From: Suilimivivens sp963638365
GTDB taxonomy: Bacteria; Bacillota; Clostridia; Lachnospirales; Lachnospiraceae
Length of the DNA: 64,000 nucleotides
Assembly (NCBI GenBank): GCA_963638365.1
Contig: CAVHRK010000068.1
Span: 1-64,000, forward strand
Direction of reading: 5' to 3'
Position numbers and translations under genes: made by a program. Positions 8,504-17,313 of this stretch are shown piece by piece. Each line of letters opens with the position of its first letter. Position 1 is the stretch's first letter. Below the pieces are notes generated by a model. The model ran no database searches, was not told the origin of the DNA, and saw only the letters and a list, made by a program, of their open reading frames with translations.

Positions 8504-8544
8504 CTTATCATATTGATAAGTTTCACTAATCATTATATAATGAT
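8504..8544 (+). promoter_or_regulatory. lysR promoter with two palindromes
   Basis: TTGATA (8513-8518) and TATAAT (8536-8541) are 17 bp apart and drive lysR. CTTATCA-TAT-TGATAAG (8504-8520) is a perfect 7-bp-arm palindrome covering the -35, of the T-N11-A form bound by LysR regulators. ATCATTATATAATGAT (8529-8544) is a perfect 16-bp palindrome covering the -10. Their position suggests autoregulation together with control of the divergent flavodoxin operon. Confidence 0.7.
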
Positions 8545-8571
8545 AATCAATCGGAAACGGAGGGATTTTCT

Positions 8572-9444
8572 ATGTTATTGCGTCAGATTGAGTATTTTCA
8601 GTCCGTAATTGAAAAAGGGAATTTTTATGAAGCGGCGGAACAATGCCATGTTTCGCAGTCCGCGATTTCACAACAGATTAAGAAATTAGAAGAAGAACTT
8701 GGTGTACAACTCATAGAACGCCACAACCGGACCTTTTCCCTCACGCCTGCCGGTGAACACTTCTACCGGAAAAGTCTGGTCATCACCGGAGACCTCGCAC
8801 AGATGATCCGGGAAACGAAACGGATTGCCGAAAATGATCACATCCGCTTAAGAATCGGATATTATAAGGGATATCACGGAAACGAATTATCCGAAGCAAT
8901 TTCTGTATTTTCTGAAAAATATCCGACGATTGATGTCCAGATTACCGTTGGAAGTCACGAAGAGCTGTATCATAGTATGGAAAACGGCTCTCTTGACCTT
9001 GCTTTAAACGATCAGCGGCGCGCCTTTTCCGATGCGTACCACAATATTATTCTCGCAGAAAGTAAAATCGATATTGAATTATCTGCCAAGAATCCTTTAA
9101 GCAGGTTACCGGGGCTGGAAGTTGCGGATTTAAAAAATACCCCCTGCATTCTGGTAATCAACCCGGCCGGGCAGCAGGAAGAACAGGAATATTATGAGAC
9201 CATCATCGGATTACAGGGAGAATTTCTTTTTGCAGATACCATGCAGGAAGCCCGCCTCAAAGTGGTAACCGGGCAGGGCTATCTGCCGGTAGATGTCATC
9301 GGGGAACAAGTCTGGTTCGACACTACGGTTTGCCGGATCCCCCTTCTCCGAAACGGATCTTCGATAAAAAAGACCTACTGCGCTTTCTGGAAAAAGGACC
9401 TCTCCGATCCGTATATTCAGGAGTTTGCACAGATTCTGAAAGGC
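8572..9444 (+). CDS. LysR-family transcriptional regulator (3' end lost in assembly gap)
   Basis: The protein opens with the LysR winged helix (residues 1-60: EAAEQCHVSQSAISQQIKKLEEELG), followed by a periplasmic-binding-like effector domain from about 90. It reads to residue 291 (...QEFAQILKG) and then runs into ten N. Typical members are about 290-300 residues, so only a few residues are probably missing. It is divergent from the flavodoxin/SDR operon, which it likely controls. The inducer is unknown. Confidence 0.88.
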
Positions 9445-9454
9445 NNNNNNNNNN
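9445..9454. other. Assembly gap (10 N)
   Basis: A run of ten N interrupts the end of lysR. The length 10 is a conventional scaffold-gap size, so the true distance, and possibly the adjacency of the two sides, is not established. The sequence right after the gap (9455-9478) shows no gene. Confidence 0.95.
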
Positions 9455-9478
9455 GCCGGAGAACTTAGTAATTGTAAT

Positions 9479-10105
9479 TCAATCTTTTTCCAATACCATA
9501 ACAGAAGAATAATTACATTCATGTTTTTCCAACATTTTAAACTGATATTTTTCAAAAAATTTTGTTTTATCACTGTAATAGAACTTCTTGAAGTAACGTG
9601 GATTTCCCAAAAACTCCATTGCATACAATACAGCAAATTTCACCTTTCTTCCCGGCTGTGATTGTTTATCCCATTCCAGTACAACCAGTTTACCATCATG
9701 TTTTAACAATCTATGCGTCTCAGCAAGAAGATTTTTCCAAAATCCTTCATTGCATTCATGAAGTACAAGCCCTATAACAATATAGTCAAACGTTTCTTCT
9801 CTGAATCCTGTATTCAAAGCATCTCTGCATAATAACCTGACATTTCGTAACCCTGCCTTGTTAACCTTTCGTTTAGCTTCTCTAAGCATAGCCCTTGATC
9901 TGTCGATGCCAACCACCTTATTATCGGGATTTTTGCAGGCAATTGGCAATCCATTGGAAAATGTTCCACAACACATATCCAGTACCATACAATGATCATC
10001 CGGAATAAGCTGTTCAATTACCATTCTTGGATTGCGCCCCTTATCAGCAAACCACACTTTATCTATCAGGTCATATATCACCGATAAAAAACTATATACA
10101 TTCAT
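9479..10105 (-). CDS. Class I SAM-dependent methyltransferase
   Basis: The 208-residue protein has the Rossmann-fold methyltransferase motifs: VLDMCCGTFSNGLPIA (motif I, SAM-binding glycine loop), VVGIDRSRAMLREAKRK (motif post-I) and FDYIVIGLVLHE (motif II). The arrangement resembles the UbiE/COQ5-like group. The substrate is unknown. The start is put at ATG 10105, 8 nt after AGAGGA, rather than at an in-frame codon 30 nt upstream without a ribosome site. It follows the membrane protein gene at 10151 and may share its promoter. Confidence 0.85.
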   Translation of the reverse strand: MNVYSFLSVIYDLIDKVWFADKGRNPRMVIEQLIPDDHCMVLDMCCGTFSNGLPIACKNPDNKVVGIDRSRAMLREAKRKVNKAGLRNVRLLCRDALNTGFREETFDYIVIGLVLHECNEGFWKNLLAETHRLLKHDGKLVVLEWDKQSQPGRKVKFAVLYAMEFLGNPRYFKKFYYSDKTKFFEKYQFKMLEKHECNYSSVMVLEKD

Positions 10106-10150
10106 AATTATCCTCTTTTCCCTGCAAGCTCGCAAAGTCTCCTCATAAAA

Positions 10151-10642
10151 TTACAACATCATACAAATCCATGCGATCACGGCACAGACAGGAATGTAAA
10201 TCACGAAATGCAGAATATGCGACTTCTTATTATATCCAAACTGCGGAGATCTGGCTGCTCCCTCCAGTTCCGGATAATAATGGGGAAAGAAATTGGAATG
10301 ACACAACAGTACCCAGTCAAAAAAGAGAATATCATAAATTTCCATCGCATAAAGCATCACAAGGAATCGTACAAAAAACTGCAGATACGTGAAATTCTTT
10401 CGGATTCCGTCCCATCCGGCAAGAACTGCCGCCCCGATAAATAACAAAAGAGCCACTGCTATGATGATCCATCCAATGACATGCGCCCCACGGAACCGTT
10501 CCTTCTTATCCGGAATGACCTCTAAGTATTCCTTGGGCGCCGAACCGAAGAACCTCTTATCCTGAATAAAGGCAACTCCTCCATACAAAATCAGAAAGTA
10601 TCCCAGCATAATCATAAGTATTGCGATCATTGTTATTCCCAT
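10151..10642 (-). CDS. Membrane protein of unknown function
   Basis: The 163-residue protein has four hydrophobic segments (about 3-25, 55-76, 88-110 and 143-162), with an aromatic-rich loop (FFDWVLLCHSNFFPHYYPE) between the last two. I do not recognise the family by name. GAGGAGG precedes the ATG at 10642; a second ATG four codons in is possible. A promoter with a perfect TATAAT lies just upstream. Confidence 0.7.
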   Translation of the reverse strand: MGITMIAILMIMLGYFLILYGGVAFIQDKRFFGSAPKEYLEVIPDKKERFRGAHVIGWIIIAVALLLFIGAAVLAGWDGIRKNFTYLQFFVRFLVMLYAMEIYDILFFDWVLLCHSNFFPHYYPELEGAARSPQFGYNKKSHILHFVIYIPVCAVIAWICMML

Positions 10643-10680
10643 TTTCTTAAGACCTCCTCAGATTTTCTTTTGTCAATCTG

Positions 10681-10709
10681 ATTATACACCGGATAAGTAA
10701 TATTGGCGA
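10681..10709 (-). promoter_or_regulatory. Sigma-A promoter for the 10642 membrane gene
   Basis: On the minus strand TCGCCA (10704-10709, 4 of 6 matches to TTGACA) is followed after 17 bp by TATAAT (10681-10686), about 40 bp before the start codon. Confidence 0.5.
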
Positions 10710-10759
10710 GTCCATGTGTCTAACCTCACTGCAAGGAAAGATATTGATTTCTTACCTCT

Positions 10760-12505
10760 TTAGGCATTCAGCTTCCACTGTGCCGATGCCGTCTGGAGCT
10801 TCACAAGCTTTGCATAAAGACCATTTTCCCGCATCAGCTCCTCATGGGTTCCGTGTTCTGCAACGACACCGCCGTCCAAAACAATGATCTGATCGGCATT
10901 TTCCACGGTACGCATCCGATGCGCGATAACCAGAACGGTCTTATCCTTAATGAGTCCTGAGATCGCTTCCTGAATCTCCGTTTCATTGTCTACATCCAGA
11001 GAGGCGGTTGCTTCATCCAAAAGAATTACCGGTGCATCCTTCAAAAGAGCACGGGCAATGGAAAGCCGCTGGCATTCTCCACCGGAAAGTGTCGATCCGT
11101 TTTCGCCGATCACGGTCTGATAGCCATCCGGAAGTTTTTCGATGAACTCATGGCAGTGTGCGGCTTTGGCTGCTGCCATCACCTCTTCATCGGTTGCACC
11201 TTTTCGTCCGACCCGGATATTTTCCATGACCGTATTGTTAAACAACACCACATCCTGAAATACTACCGAGAAGTCCTTCATCATGGCTACCGAATCAATC
11301 GGTGTAAGGTCTGTTCCGCCCATGGTGATTTTACCACCGTCCACATCGTAAAAGCCTGCAGCCAGATTCGCTACCGTACTCTTTCCACCACCGGACGGTC
11401 CGACCAGTGCGGTTACCTGCCCCTGCTTTGCCGTAAAGGAAACGTCCTTGAGCACCGGCTTTTTAGGATCATATGCAAACTTCACATGATCAAAGGTAAT
11501 GTCATAACCATGCGTCTGATATTCCTTCTGCTTTGGTGCTTCCTCGTAATTCTGGATGGCTTTCAGCCGTTTTACCTGTAAATCCACCGCAAACAGCTCT
11601 GCCATATTCGTCATGGCACCGGACAGGGGATCATACAGTCTGGATGCTGCAATCAGAAACAGGATGTAGGAAAACAGAGTAAGATCTTCCTTAAGCAGCA
11701 GCACGTTTCCTGCTACAATAACCGTTGCAAGTCCAAGACGCAGGAACATCTGTCCACAGGTTACCAGACTTGCTGTCAGCATTTCCGAAGAAATCTGGGA
11801 CTTCTCTGCTGCCTCCATCTTCCGGTCAAGTTTTCTCAAATATTCGGTTTCCAGGTTGCATGCCTTGATGTCCTGTACCGTTTCCAGACACTCCTGGATT
11901 CCGTCCGCAAGCGCAAGCTTATCGTCCATATGCTTCTGTCCGCGCTTTGTCTGCAGCTTACGGGATAAAAGCACAATCGCAAATGCTGCAGGAGCTACCC
12001 ACAAAAGTGCAAGTCCCATTCTCCAGTCGAAAATTAGAAGTGCAACGCAGACAATTGCTGTGGAAATCATGGATCCCCAGAACTGTGGAACCGTATGGGA
12101 AAACGCATGCTCAAAGCCGGCGCAGTCTCCCATGATCGTTCCGGTCAGATCCGAAAGATCATGCTCCTTGAAAAATCGTAGCGGCATAGTTCTTAATTTT
12201 TCCGCAAGGGAAATCCGGCGGCGTTCACTTTCCTGATAGGTTCCCATATAAGTGATTGTATACTGCATATAATGCATGGCAAACATAATCACAAGAATGA
12301 CCATACCAACCAGAAGATACAACCCGACATTTGCACCCTTTTCCTCTGTTCCAAGAATCGGGGCAAGCAGGTCGTTTAATACACAGGCCAGCAAGGCGAC
12401 CGGCAGCATCAGACTTAAATATTCCAGAACCGAATACAGGATTCCCTTTCTCAGATCCTTCGCTCCCTGTTCACTTAATGCGTATTTTTTCTGAAAATAG
12501 CTCAT
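10760..12505 (-). CDS. ABC transporter, fused permease/ATPase (second of pair)
   Basis: The 581-residue half-transporter has six membrane helices (residues ~20-310) and a C-terminal nucleotide-binding domain with Walker A GPSGGGKST, signature LSGGECQR and Walker B VILLDEA. It starts one base into the stop of the previous ABC gene (TGATG), so the two subunits are cotranslated and surely form a heterodimer. Paired half-transporters next to an AraC regulator recall the YbtP/YbtQ and IrtA/IrtB group, which move siderophores, but many such pairs export peptides or drugs. The substrate is not readable from the sequence. Confidence 0.9.
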   Translation of the reverse strand: MSYFQKKYALSEQGAKDLRKGILYSVLEYLSLMLPVALLACVLNDLLAPILGTEEKGANVGLYLLVGMVILVIMFAMHYMQYTITYMGTYQESERRRISLAEKLRTMPLRFFKEHDLSDLTGTIMGDCAGFEHAFSHTVPQFWGSMISTAIVCVALLIFDWRMGLALLWVAPAAFAIVLLSRKLQTKRGQKHMDDKLALADGIQECLETVQDIKACNLETEYLRKLDRKMEAAEKSQISSEMLTASLVTCGQMFLRLGLATVIVAGNVLLLKEDLTLFSYILFLIAASRLYDPLSGAMTNMAELFAVDLQVKRLKAIQNYEEAPKQKEYQTHGYDITFDHVKFAYDPKKPVLKDVSFTAKQGQVTALVGPSGGGKSTVANLAAGFYDVDGGKITMGGTDLTPIDSVAMMKDFSVVFQDVVLFNNTVMENIRVGRKGATDEEVMAAAKAAHCHEFIEKLPDGYQTVIGENGSTLSGGECQRLSIARALLKDAPVILLDEATASLDVDNETEIQEAISGLIKDKTVLVIAHRMRTVENADQIIVLDGGVVAEHGTHEELMRENGLYAKLVKLQTASAQWKLNA

Positions 12506-14298
12506 CACATAGCCCCCTTTCCAACCTTCCACTGAATGGAGGTCTGGTAATCCTTCCACATGGACGCATATCTGCCATTTCTCTGAAGCAATTCTTCCTG
12601 CGTGCCACGTTCAATGATTTTTCCTTCATCAAATACCAGAATCAGATCGGCATTTGAAATGGTCGAAAGCCGGTGGGCAATCATCAGAACCGTTTTGCCT
12701 TTCGTCAGTTTTTCAAAAGCAAGCTGGATCTGATGCTCATTCTCTGCATCCGCAAAAGCGGTGGCTTCATCCAGAACTACAATCGGTGCATCCTTCAGAA
12801 TCGCTCTTGCAAGCGCAATTCTCTGATTTTCTCCTCCGGATAAATAAGTGCCGCCGCTGCCTGCCATGGTGTCAATGCCATCCGGCAGCCGGTCAATAAT
12901 ATCCTTGCACTGTGCCGCCTGCGCTGCCCTCATCACTTCTTCCCGGGTTGCGTCCGGCTTTGCCACACGAATATTTTCAAGCAGAGTGTCCTTGAACAGC
13001 CTCGTGTTCTGGAACACGAATGCAATCTGGTTCATCAGGGTGTTTTTATCGATCTGTTTCACATCAACACCACCTACCAGCACTCTTCCTTCCGTTGCAT
13101 CATAGAACCTCGGAATCAGTTTGGCTGCCGTCGACTTTCCACTACCGGAAGCTCCAACAAGCGCCACGGTCTTTCCTTCAGGGATCTCGAAGCTGACATG
13201 GTCAAGCGCCTTTTCCTCCGTGCCCTCATAAGAGAACGATGCATTTTCGAAAGCAACCGATGCATTCCCTGGCTTTTCGGTATGGCTGCTTTCCGGAAGG
13301 GGCTGTTCTTTTAATACGGCTTCAATCCGGTTCACGGCGCTTTTCGCTGCCATTAGCTGCTCTCCGGCAAACATGACGCGGTTCATCATCGTGGTGCACA
13401 CCGGTGTAAACAGACTGTAGAACAGGAAATCCAGAAGCACATCCTGATAAGAGGCCTGCCCGGTAACCCCCGACAAAATCATGCAGGCTGCCGGAATCAG
13501 CAGAATAAAGGTGCCGTTTAAAGAAACCTGAAAGCCTGTCAACGGAATCCGGCATTTCAAAGCATAGCCGGAAGCGTATTTTTCATATTCTTCAATCGCT
13601 GCATGAAAATTTTTGAAGGAGTATACCGTCTGCTGGAACACCTTTACCACCGGAATGCCACGGATGTACTCTACGGCTTCCTTGTTCATCGTCTCCAAAG
13701 CGGTCATATATCCTTCCATGAAATGTGCGTTATCTCCGCCCATCATCTGTTTCATGAAGAAAAAGCTGACGGCAAGCGGAATCAGACAACAGATTCCAAG
13801 CCTATAGTCAAACACGAAAATCAGAACGATAACGGCAATCGGCATCACAACCGCGCCGGTAAGATCCGGAAGCTGATGGGCCAGAAAATCTTCGGTAAGA
13901 CCGGCATTGTCATCAATAATTTTCCGTAAACGTCCACTGGCGTTCTGGTTAAAATAGCCAAGCGGAAGTGTTACAATATGGTGCATCGCTGCTTTCTTCA
14001 TATTCGTTGCCGTACGGAAAGCGGCCAGATGGGCACTGCAGAGTGCAAAGAAATACAGTAAAATACTGAGTGCCGAAAAACCGGCTGCATACCATGCATA
14101 AGTACTGCTCTTTGCCGCAAGATGAATGTCTCCTGCGGTCAGTGCATTCAGCACGTCCCGAATTACAAACCAGATGCAGACGAAGGGAATCATGGAGCAC
14201 AGCGTACTCAATCCCGCCAGAATCATCCCGAGAATCGTAAGCCAGTGCCGGTTTCCTGCGTACTGAAACATTCTGGATATTTCAGAATCTTTTTTCAT
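12505..14298 (-). CDS. ABC transporter, fused permease/ATPase (first of pair)
   Basis: A 597-residue half-transporter: membrane domain with six helices (~20-310) and an ATPase domain with GASGSGKST (Walker A), LSGGENQR (signature) and VVLDEATAF (Walker B plus the catalytic Glu). AAGGAGG precedes the ATG. The second subunit begins at its stop codon. A hairpin with a GTTAG-N6-CTAAC core separates it from the araC gene upstream, so transcription from the araC unit is probably attenuated or regulated here. Confidence 0.9.
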   Translation of the reverse strand: MKKDSEISRMFQYAGNRHWLTILGMILAGLSTLCSMIPFVCIWFVIRDVLNALTAGDIHLAAKSSTYAWYAAGFSALSILLYFFALCSAHLAAFRTATNMKKAAMHHIVTLPLGYFNQNASGRLRKIIDDNAGLTEDFLAHQLPDLTGAVVMPIAVIVLIFVFDYRLGICCLIPLAVSFFFMKQMMGGDNAHFMEGYMTALETMNKEAVEYIRGIPVVKVFQQTVYSFKNFHAAIEEYEKYASGYALKCRIPLTGFQVSLNGTFILLIPAACMILSGVTGQASYQDVLLDFLFYSLFTPVCTTMMNRVMFAGEQLMAAKSAVNRIEAVLKEQPLPESSHTEKPGNASVAFENASFSYEGTEEKALDHVSFEIPEGKTVALVGASGSGKSTAAKLIPRFYDATEGRVLVGGVDVKQIDKNTLMNQIAFVFQNTRLFKDTLLENIRVAKPDATREEVMRAAQAAQCKDIIDRLPDGIDTMAGSGGTYLSGGENQRIALARAILKDAPIVVLDEATAFADAENEHQIQLAFEKLTKGKTVLMIAHRLSTISNADLILVFDEGKIIERGTQEELLQRNGRYASMWKDYQTSIQWKVGKGAM

Positions 14299-14312
14299 AA
14301 GAATAGGCCTCC

Positions 14313-14359
14313 TTAAAATAAAAATGCGTTGCGGTTAGATCTACCTAACTGCAACGCAT
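14313..14359 (-). terminator. Hairpin terminator/dyad between araC and the ABC pair
   Basis: A 15-bp stem (14324-14338 with 14345-14359, one G-T type mismatch) with loop ATCTAC is followed on the minus strand by a T-rich run (14313-14323), as in a rho-independent terminator. The loop-proximal part reads GTTAG-N6-CTAAC (14334-14349). The same dyad occurs twice in front of the Fur-like/HD-GYP gene at 32144-32220, so this may also be a protein-binding site controlling the ABC genes. Confidence 0.65.
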
Positions 14360-14415
14360 ATTTTAAAAGAAGGTTTCCTGAATTACAATGACTGAACAGG
14401 CTATTTTCTATCCAT

Positions 14416-15438
14416 TCAGACTTTTCTCCGATATTCGGTCGGAGAAACACCATATTCCGCACAAAAAGCGGAAGTAAATTTGTTGGGATTGAGATAGCCG
14501 ATCTGTGCCGCAATCTCCCCGACCGTAAGGTTACTCTCTTTCAGGAGCCGCTCTGCGACCTGCAGCCGGTATCGCTTCCTATAAGAATAGATGGAGTCTC
14601 CATAAACTCCCTTAAAGCACTTTTTCATCACAGTCGGTGAAATTTCAAAGCGTTCTGCCAGCTCCTCAATCGTGTAATGCTCACTGAAATGCTCGGCCAG
14701 AAACGCATGGATCTGCTTCATGACCTCAATCTGCGCCTGTGTAAAGCGGATTTCCGAAGAATCTTCCTCAAAATCCAACCCGGTCAGGACCAGCAGAAGC
14801 TCCAATACCTTTACACGGATATACCCGTGCCGGATGTTTTCCGGAAAGGTATAAAGCTCGGTAAAAATATGCTGAATCGTCTCATTGGCGCGGATCATCA
14901 AAAACTCCCTTTCCTTAGAAAGCTGCCGGATGCGTTTGAGGTCCACATCCAACAGGGCAAGCACCCGCTCCATTTCCTCCGTAACACCGGAAAAATCAAT
15001 GGTGACCGTAATGCCGTGATAATGCGCCGTCGGGAACTCGGACTGATGACTGCTGTTCTGTAACGAACACAGCGACAGATCGCCTGCTGCCATGTAACTG
15101 TACTGTTTCTCTCCAAACAGACACTCACACCGCCCCTCTTTACAATAATTGATTTCCATGACATGCCTTGCCGGCTTCTGGTTCTTATTACAGTATGCCA
15201 TATGCATATCATTATAAACAAGCTCCACGCCCGGAAAGACCGGATACCGGGTAATGTCTCCCTCACCACTTTCATTCTCCAGATGAAAATGACGGCAATC
15301 TCCGTCCTGCTCACCTTCAGAAAGCACCGACGTTCCATATAAGTCAATACTGGTAAAGCCGCCCTGCAGGTTTTCCCCTTTCAACGGATCCTTTCCAGAC
15401 TGCAGAATGGTTTCTGCAAGTTCGTATGGATTTTTCAT
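14416..15438 (-). CDS. AraC-family transcriptional regulator
   Basis: The 340-residue protein has a C-terminal AraC/XylS double HTH (about 240-340: YTIEELAERFEISPTVMKKCFKGVYG, then LTVGEIAAQIGYLNPNKFTSAF, ending SPTEYRRK) and a long N-terminal sensing domain. The HTH resembles that of YbtA/PchR-type activators that control siderophore systems, which would fit the ABC pair downstream; this link is inference. AGGAG is 7 nt before the ATG. It follows the ATC-hydrolase-like gene by 30 bp. Confidence 0.88.
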   Translation of the reverse strand: MKNPYELAETILQSGKDPLKGENLQGGFTSIDLYGTSVLSEGEQDGDCRHFHLENESGEGDITRYPVFPGVELVYNDMHMAYCNKNQKPARHVMEINYCKEGRCECLFGEKQYSYMAAGDLSLCSLQNSSHQSEFPTAHYHGITVTIDFSGVTEEMERVLALLDVDLKRIRQLSKEREFLMIRANETIQHIFTELYTFPENIRHGYIRVKVLELLLVLTGLDFEEDSSEIRFTQAQIEVMKQIHAFLAEHFSEHYTIEELAERFEISPTVMKKCFKGVYGDSIYSYRKRYRLQVAERLLKESNLTVGEIAAQIGYLNPNKFTSAFCAEYGVSPTEYRRKV

Positions 15439-15468
15439 AAATTACTCCTGCTTTTTCAATATTCGGTC

Positions 15469-16065
15469 TTATTCCCGGGTGATATAATAATCACAGTATT
15501 CATCCCCTTCAGCGACAGCCTTGGTTCTGTGATAGCAGACACCCCGGATTCCTGTTGTTGAAATCTTATCAATGGCGCACATCACCGGAGCAATTTCTTC
15601 CATTCCCAGTTCCTTTAACGTTTCGTGAATCGGGCAGGAATACACATACATCGTGACGCTTTCCTTACTTACCTCAATGATCTTACTCCGATACCCCTTC
15701 TTTTCATTCCCTGCACTTTTCATAATCGCTTCCCGGTTTAACCAGATTAATTTTGGAAGTCCCGGGAAATCGGTCAGCTTTGCCATTCTTTGCTTTGCCG
15801 CTTCTCCTGCGGAAGGTGCATAATCCATCATCAGTTTTCGTGCTTCTTCCTTCGAGACTTTCTTTTGCAAGGCCAGATAAATTCCTGCCATGGGATAGGC
15901 TACCGTTTTTGCATCCTTTACGGCATTCTTATTTTCTGAAAGAAGCCTTGCACTGATTTCACCTGCCTGCTTCCAGATCTCATTCCCTTCTTCCCCGAAC
16001 TTTGCAAGAACTACATCTTTAAATTTTCCAAAGTAACTGTTCCTGTCTAAGATATTTTTACCCAT
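15469..16065 (-). CDS. L-2-amino-thiazoline-4-carboxylic acid hydrolase-like protein
   Basis: The 198-residue protein resembles the ATC-hydrolase family, which includes the Pseudomonas enzyme of the cysteine-forming pathway. Marks include MYVYSCPIHETLKELGMEEI, MCAIDK, and the C-terminal CYHRTKAVAEGDEYCDYYI. The Cys/His residues in these stretches are conserved in the family. Most members next to ABC or AraC genes have no tested activity, so the reaction here is open. The start at 16065 is chosen because AAGGGGGA lies just before it, inside the longer frame. It is the first gene of the araC/ABC unit. Confidence 0.7.
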   Translation of the reverse strand: MGKNILDRNSYFGKFKDVVLAKFGEEGNEIWKQAGEISARLLSENKNAVKDAKTVAYPMAGIYLALQKKVSKEEARKLMMDYAPSAGEAAKQRMAKLTDFPGLPKLIWLNREAIMKSAGNEKKGYRSKIIEVSKESVTMYVYSCPIHETLKELGMEEIAPVMCAIDKISTTGIRGVCYHRTKAVAEGDEYCDYYITRE

Positions 16066-16106
16066 CTTTTTCCCCCTTTTATTTTTCATTTTTATAAGAT
16101 ACCGGA

Positions 16107-16173
16107 TTGACTTTCTGACATTTTTCCCTTATAAATAGGAATATAACATATTACCTAGTGTTTGAATAGGTAA
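16107..16173 (+). promoter_or_regulatory. Promoter and dyad in front of the M20 peptidase gene
   Basis: TTGACT (16107-16112) and TATAAA (16130-16135) are 17 bp apart and point at the peptidase gene. TTACCTA-N9-TAGGTAA (16151-16173) is a perfect 7-bp dyad. It lies in the leader of the peptidase gene and near the likely promoter of the divergent ATC-hydrolase/araC unit, so it could be the AraC binding site. Confidence 0.55.
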
Positions 16174-16200
16174 ACAAATTCACCCGATAAGGAGCCCATT

Positions 16201-17313
16201 ATGATTAACCAGGATCGTTTCATCCATCGTTTTGAAGAATTAGTTGCCATTCCCAATTCCTCCAGAGAAGAGGCTGCCATGTGTGACTATCTGAAAAAGG
16301 CACTCACGGCACTGTCCATCCCCTTTGAGGAAGATGATACCGCATCAAAGCTTAATGGAAACTGTGGTAATCTCTATGCCTATGTCGAAGGGGAAAAAGC
16401 ACTCCCCCCGATCCTTTTATCCGCGCACATGGATTCCGTAGAACCTGCCAAAAAGAAACGCTGCGTCTTTCATCCGGATGGTACGATCACTTCGGACGGA
16501 ACGACCGTTTTAGGTGCCGATGACCTCGCCGGAATCTGTGCCATTTTAGAATCCATCACTTCCATAAAAGAAGACGGCAAGGCACACCGCCCTATAGAAA
16601 TTGTATTTGATGTTGCTGAAGAAACCTATTGTGAAGGAATCCAGCAGTTTGATTTCTTCAGATTAAAATCAAAGGAAGCCTATGTATTCGATCTCACCGG
16701 CCCGATCGGTGACGCTGCCTATCAGGCACCCGCGATTCTTTCTTTTGAAGCCGTTTTCCACGGAAGGGCTGCCCATGCTGCCTTTTCTCCCGAAAATGGA
16801 ATCCACGCCATCAAAGCCGCCGCTCATGCCATCGATGCGATCTCCTGTGGCCGGATCGGCGATACGACTGTGAATGTCGGCACCATACAGGGTGGATCTG
16901 CCACCAACGTCGTTCCGGAAACCTGTATCGTAACCGGCGAAGTCCGAAGCTTTAATAATGAAAGCGCCCAGCGTAAGCTCGATGAAATCAAGGAAATCTG
17001 TGAAGAAGCCGCGCTCCTTGCAGGTGCCTCTATTGATTTCAAGACCGAAACCCTTTGTCTGGCTTACCGGGTAGATCCCTCTTCCCAGGCCGTCAGCCGC
17101 TTTACAGCCGCATGCGATTCCCTTCACCTGGAACCGAATCTGATCAGTACTTACGGCGGCAGTGACAACAATCACTTCTTCCACCATGGCATCACCGGAC
17201 TGGTAGTGGCCTGTGGAATGAATGACTGCCACTCCTGCAAGGAATATACCAGTATTTCGGATCTGCTAAAAGCCGCCAGACTGGCTGAGGCATTAATTCT
17301 GTCTGATATGTAA
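16201..17313 (+). CDS. M20-family peptidase, peptidase T-like
   Basis: The 370-residue protein has the M20 di-zinc set: H76 and D78 in SAHMDSVEP, D107 in LGADDLAG, and the catalytic/metal pair E140-E141 in DVAEETYCEG. GGSDNNHF towards the C-terminus supplies the last His. The lid domain begins near residue 180. It most resembles the PepT-like (tripeptidase) group found in Clostridia and Bacillus, and should cleave short peptides in the cytoplasm. Its last 21 bp overlap the end of the convergent HAD gene. Confidence 0.88.
   Translation: MINQDRFIHRFEELVAIPNSSREEAAMCDYLKKALTALSIPFEEDDTASKLNGNCGNLYAYVEGEKALPPILLSAHMDSVEPAKKKRCVFHPDGTITSDGTTVLGADDLAGICAILESITSIKEDGKAHRPIEIVFDVAEETYCEGIQQFDFFRLKSKEAYVFDLTGPIGDAAYQAPAILSFEAVFHGRAAHAAFSPENGIHAIKAAAHAIDAISCGRIGDTTVNVGTIQGGSATNVVPETCIVTGEVRSFNNESAQRKLDEIKEICEEAALLAGASIDFKTETLCLAYRVDPSSQAVSRFTAACDSLHLEPNLISTYGGSDNNHFFHHGITGLVVACGMNDCHSCKEYTSISDLLKAARLAEALILSDM

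Noticed and set aside
14334..14349. Possible DtxR/IdeR iron box (TTAGGT...CTAACC)
   Set aside because: The arms match, but the standard iron box has GTTAG and CTAAC one base apart and here they are six apart, so it is kept as a separate dyad type.
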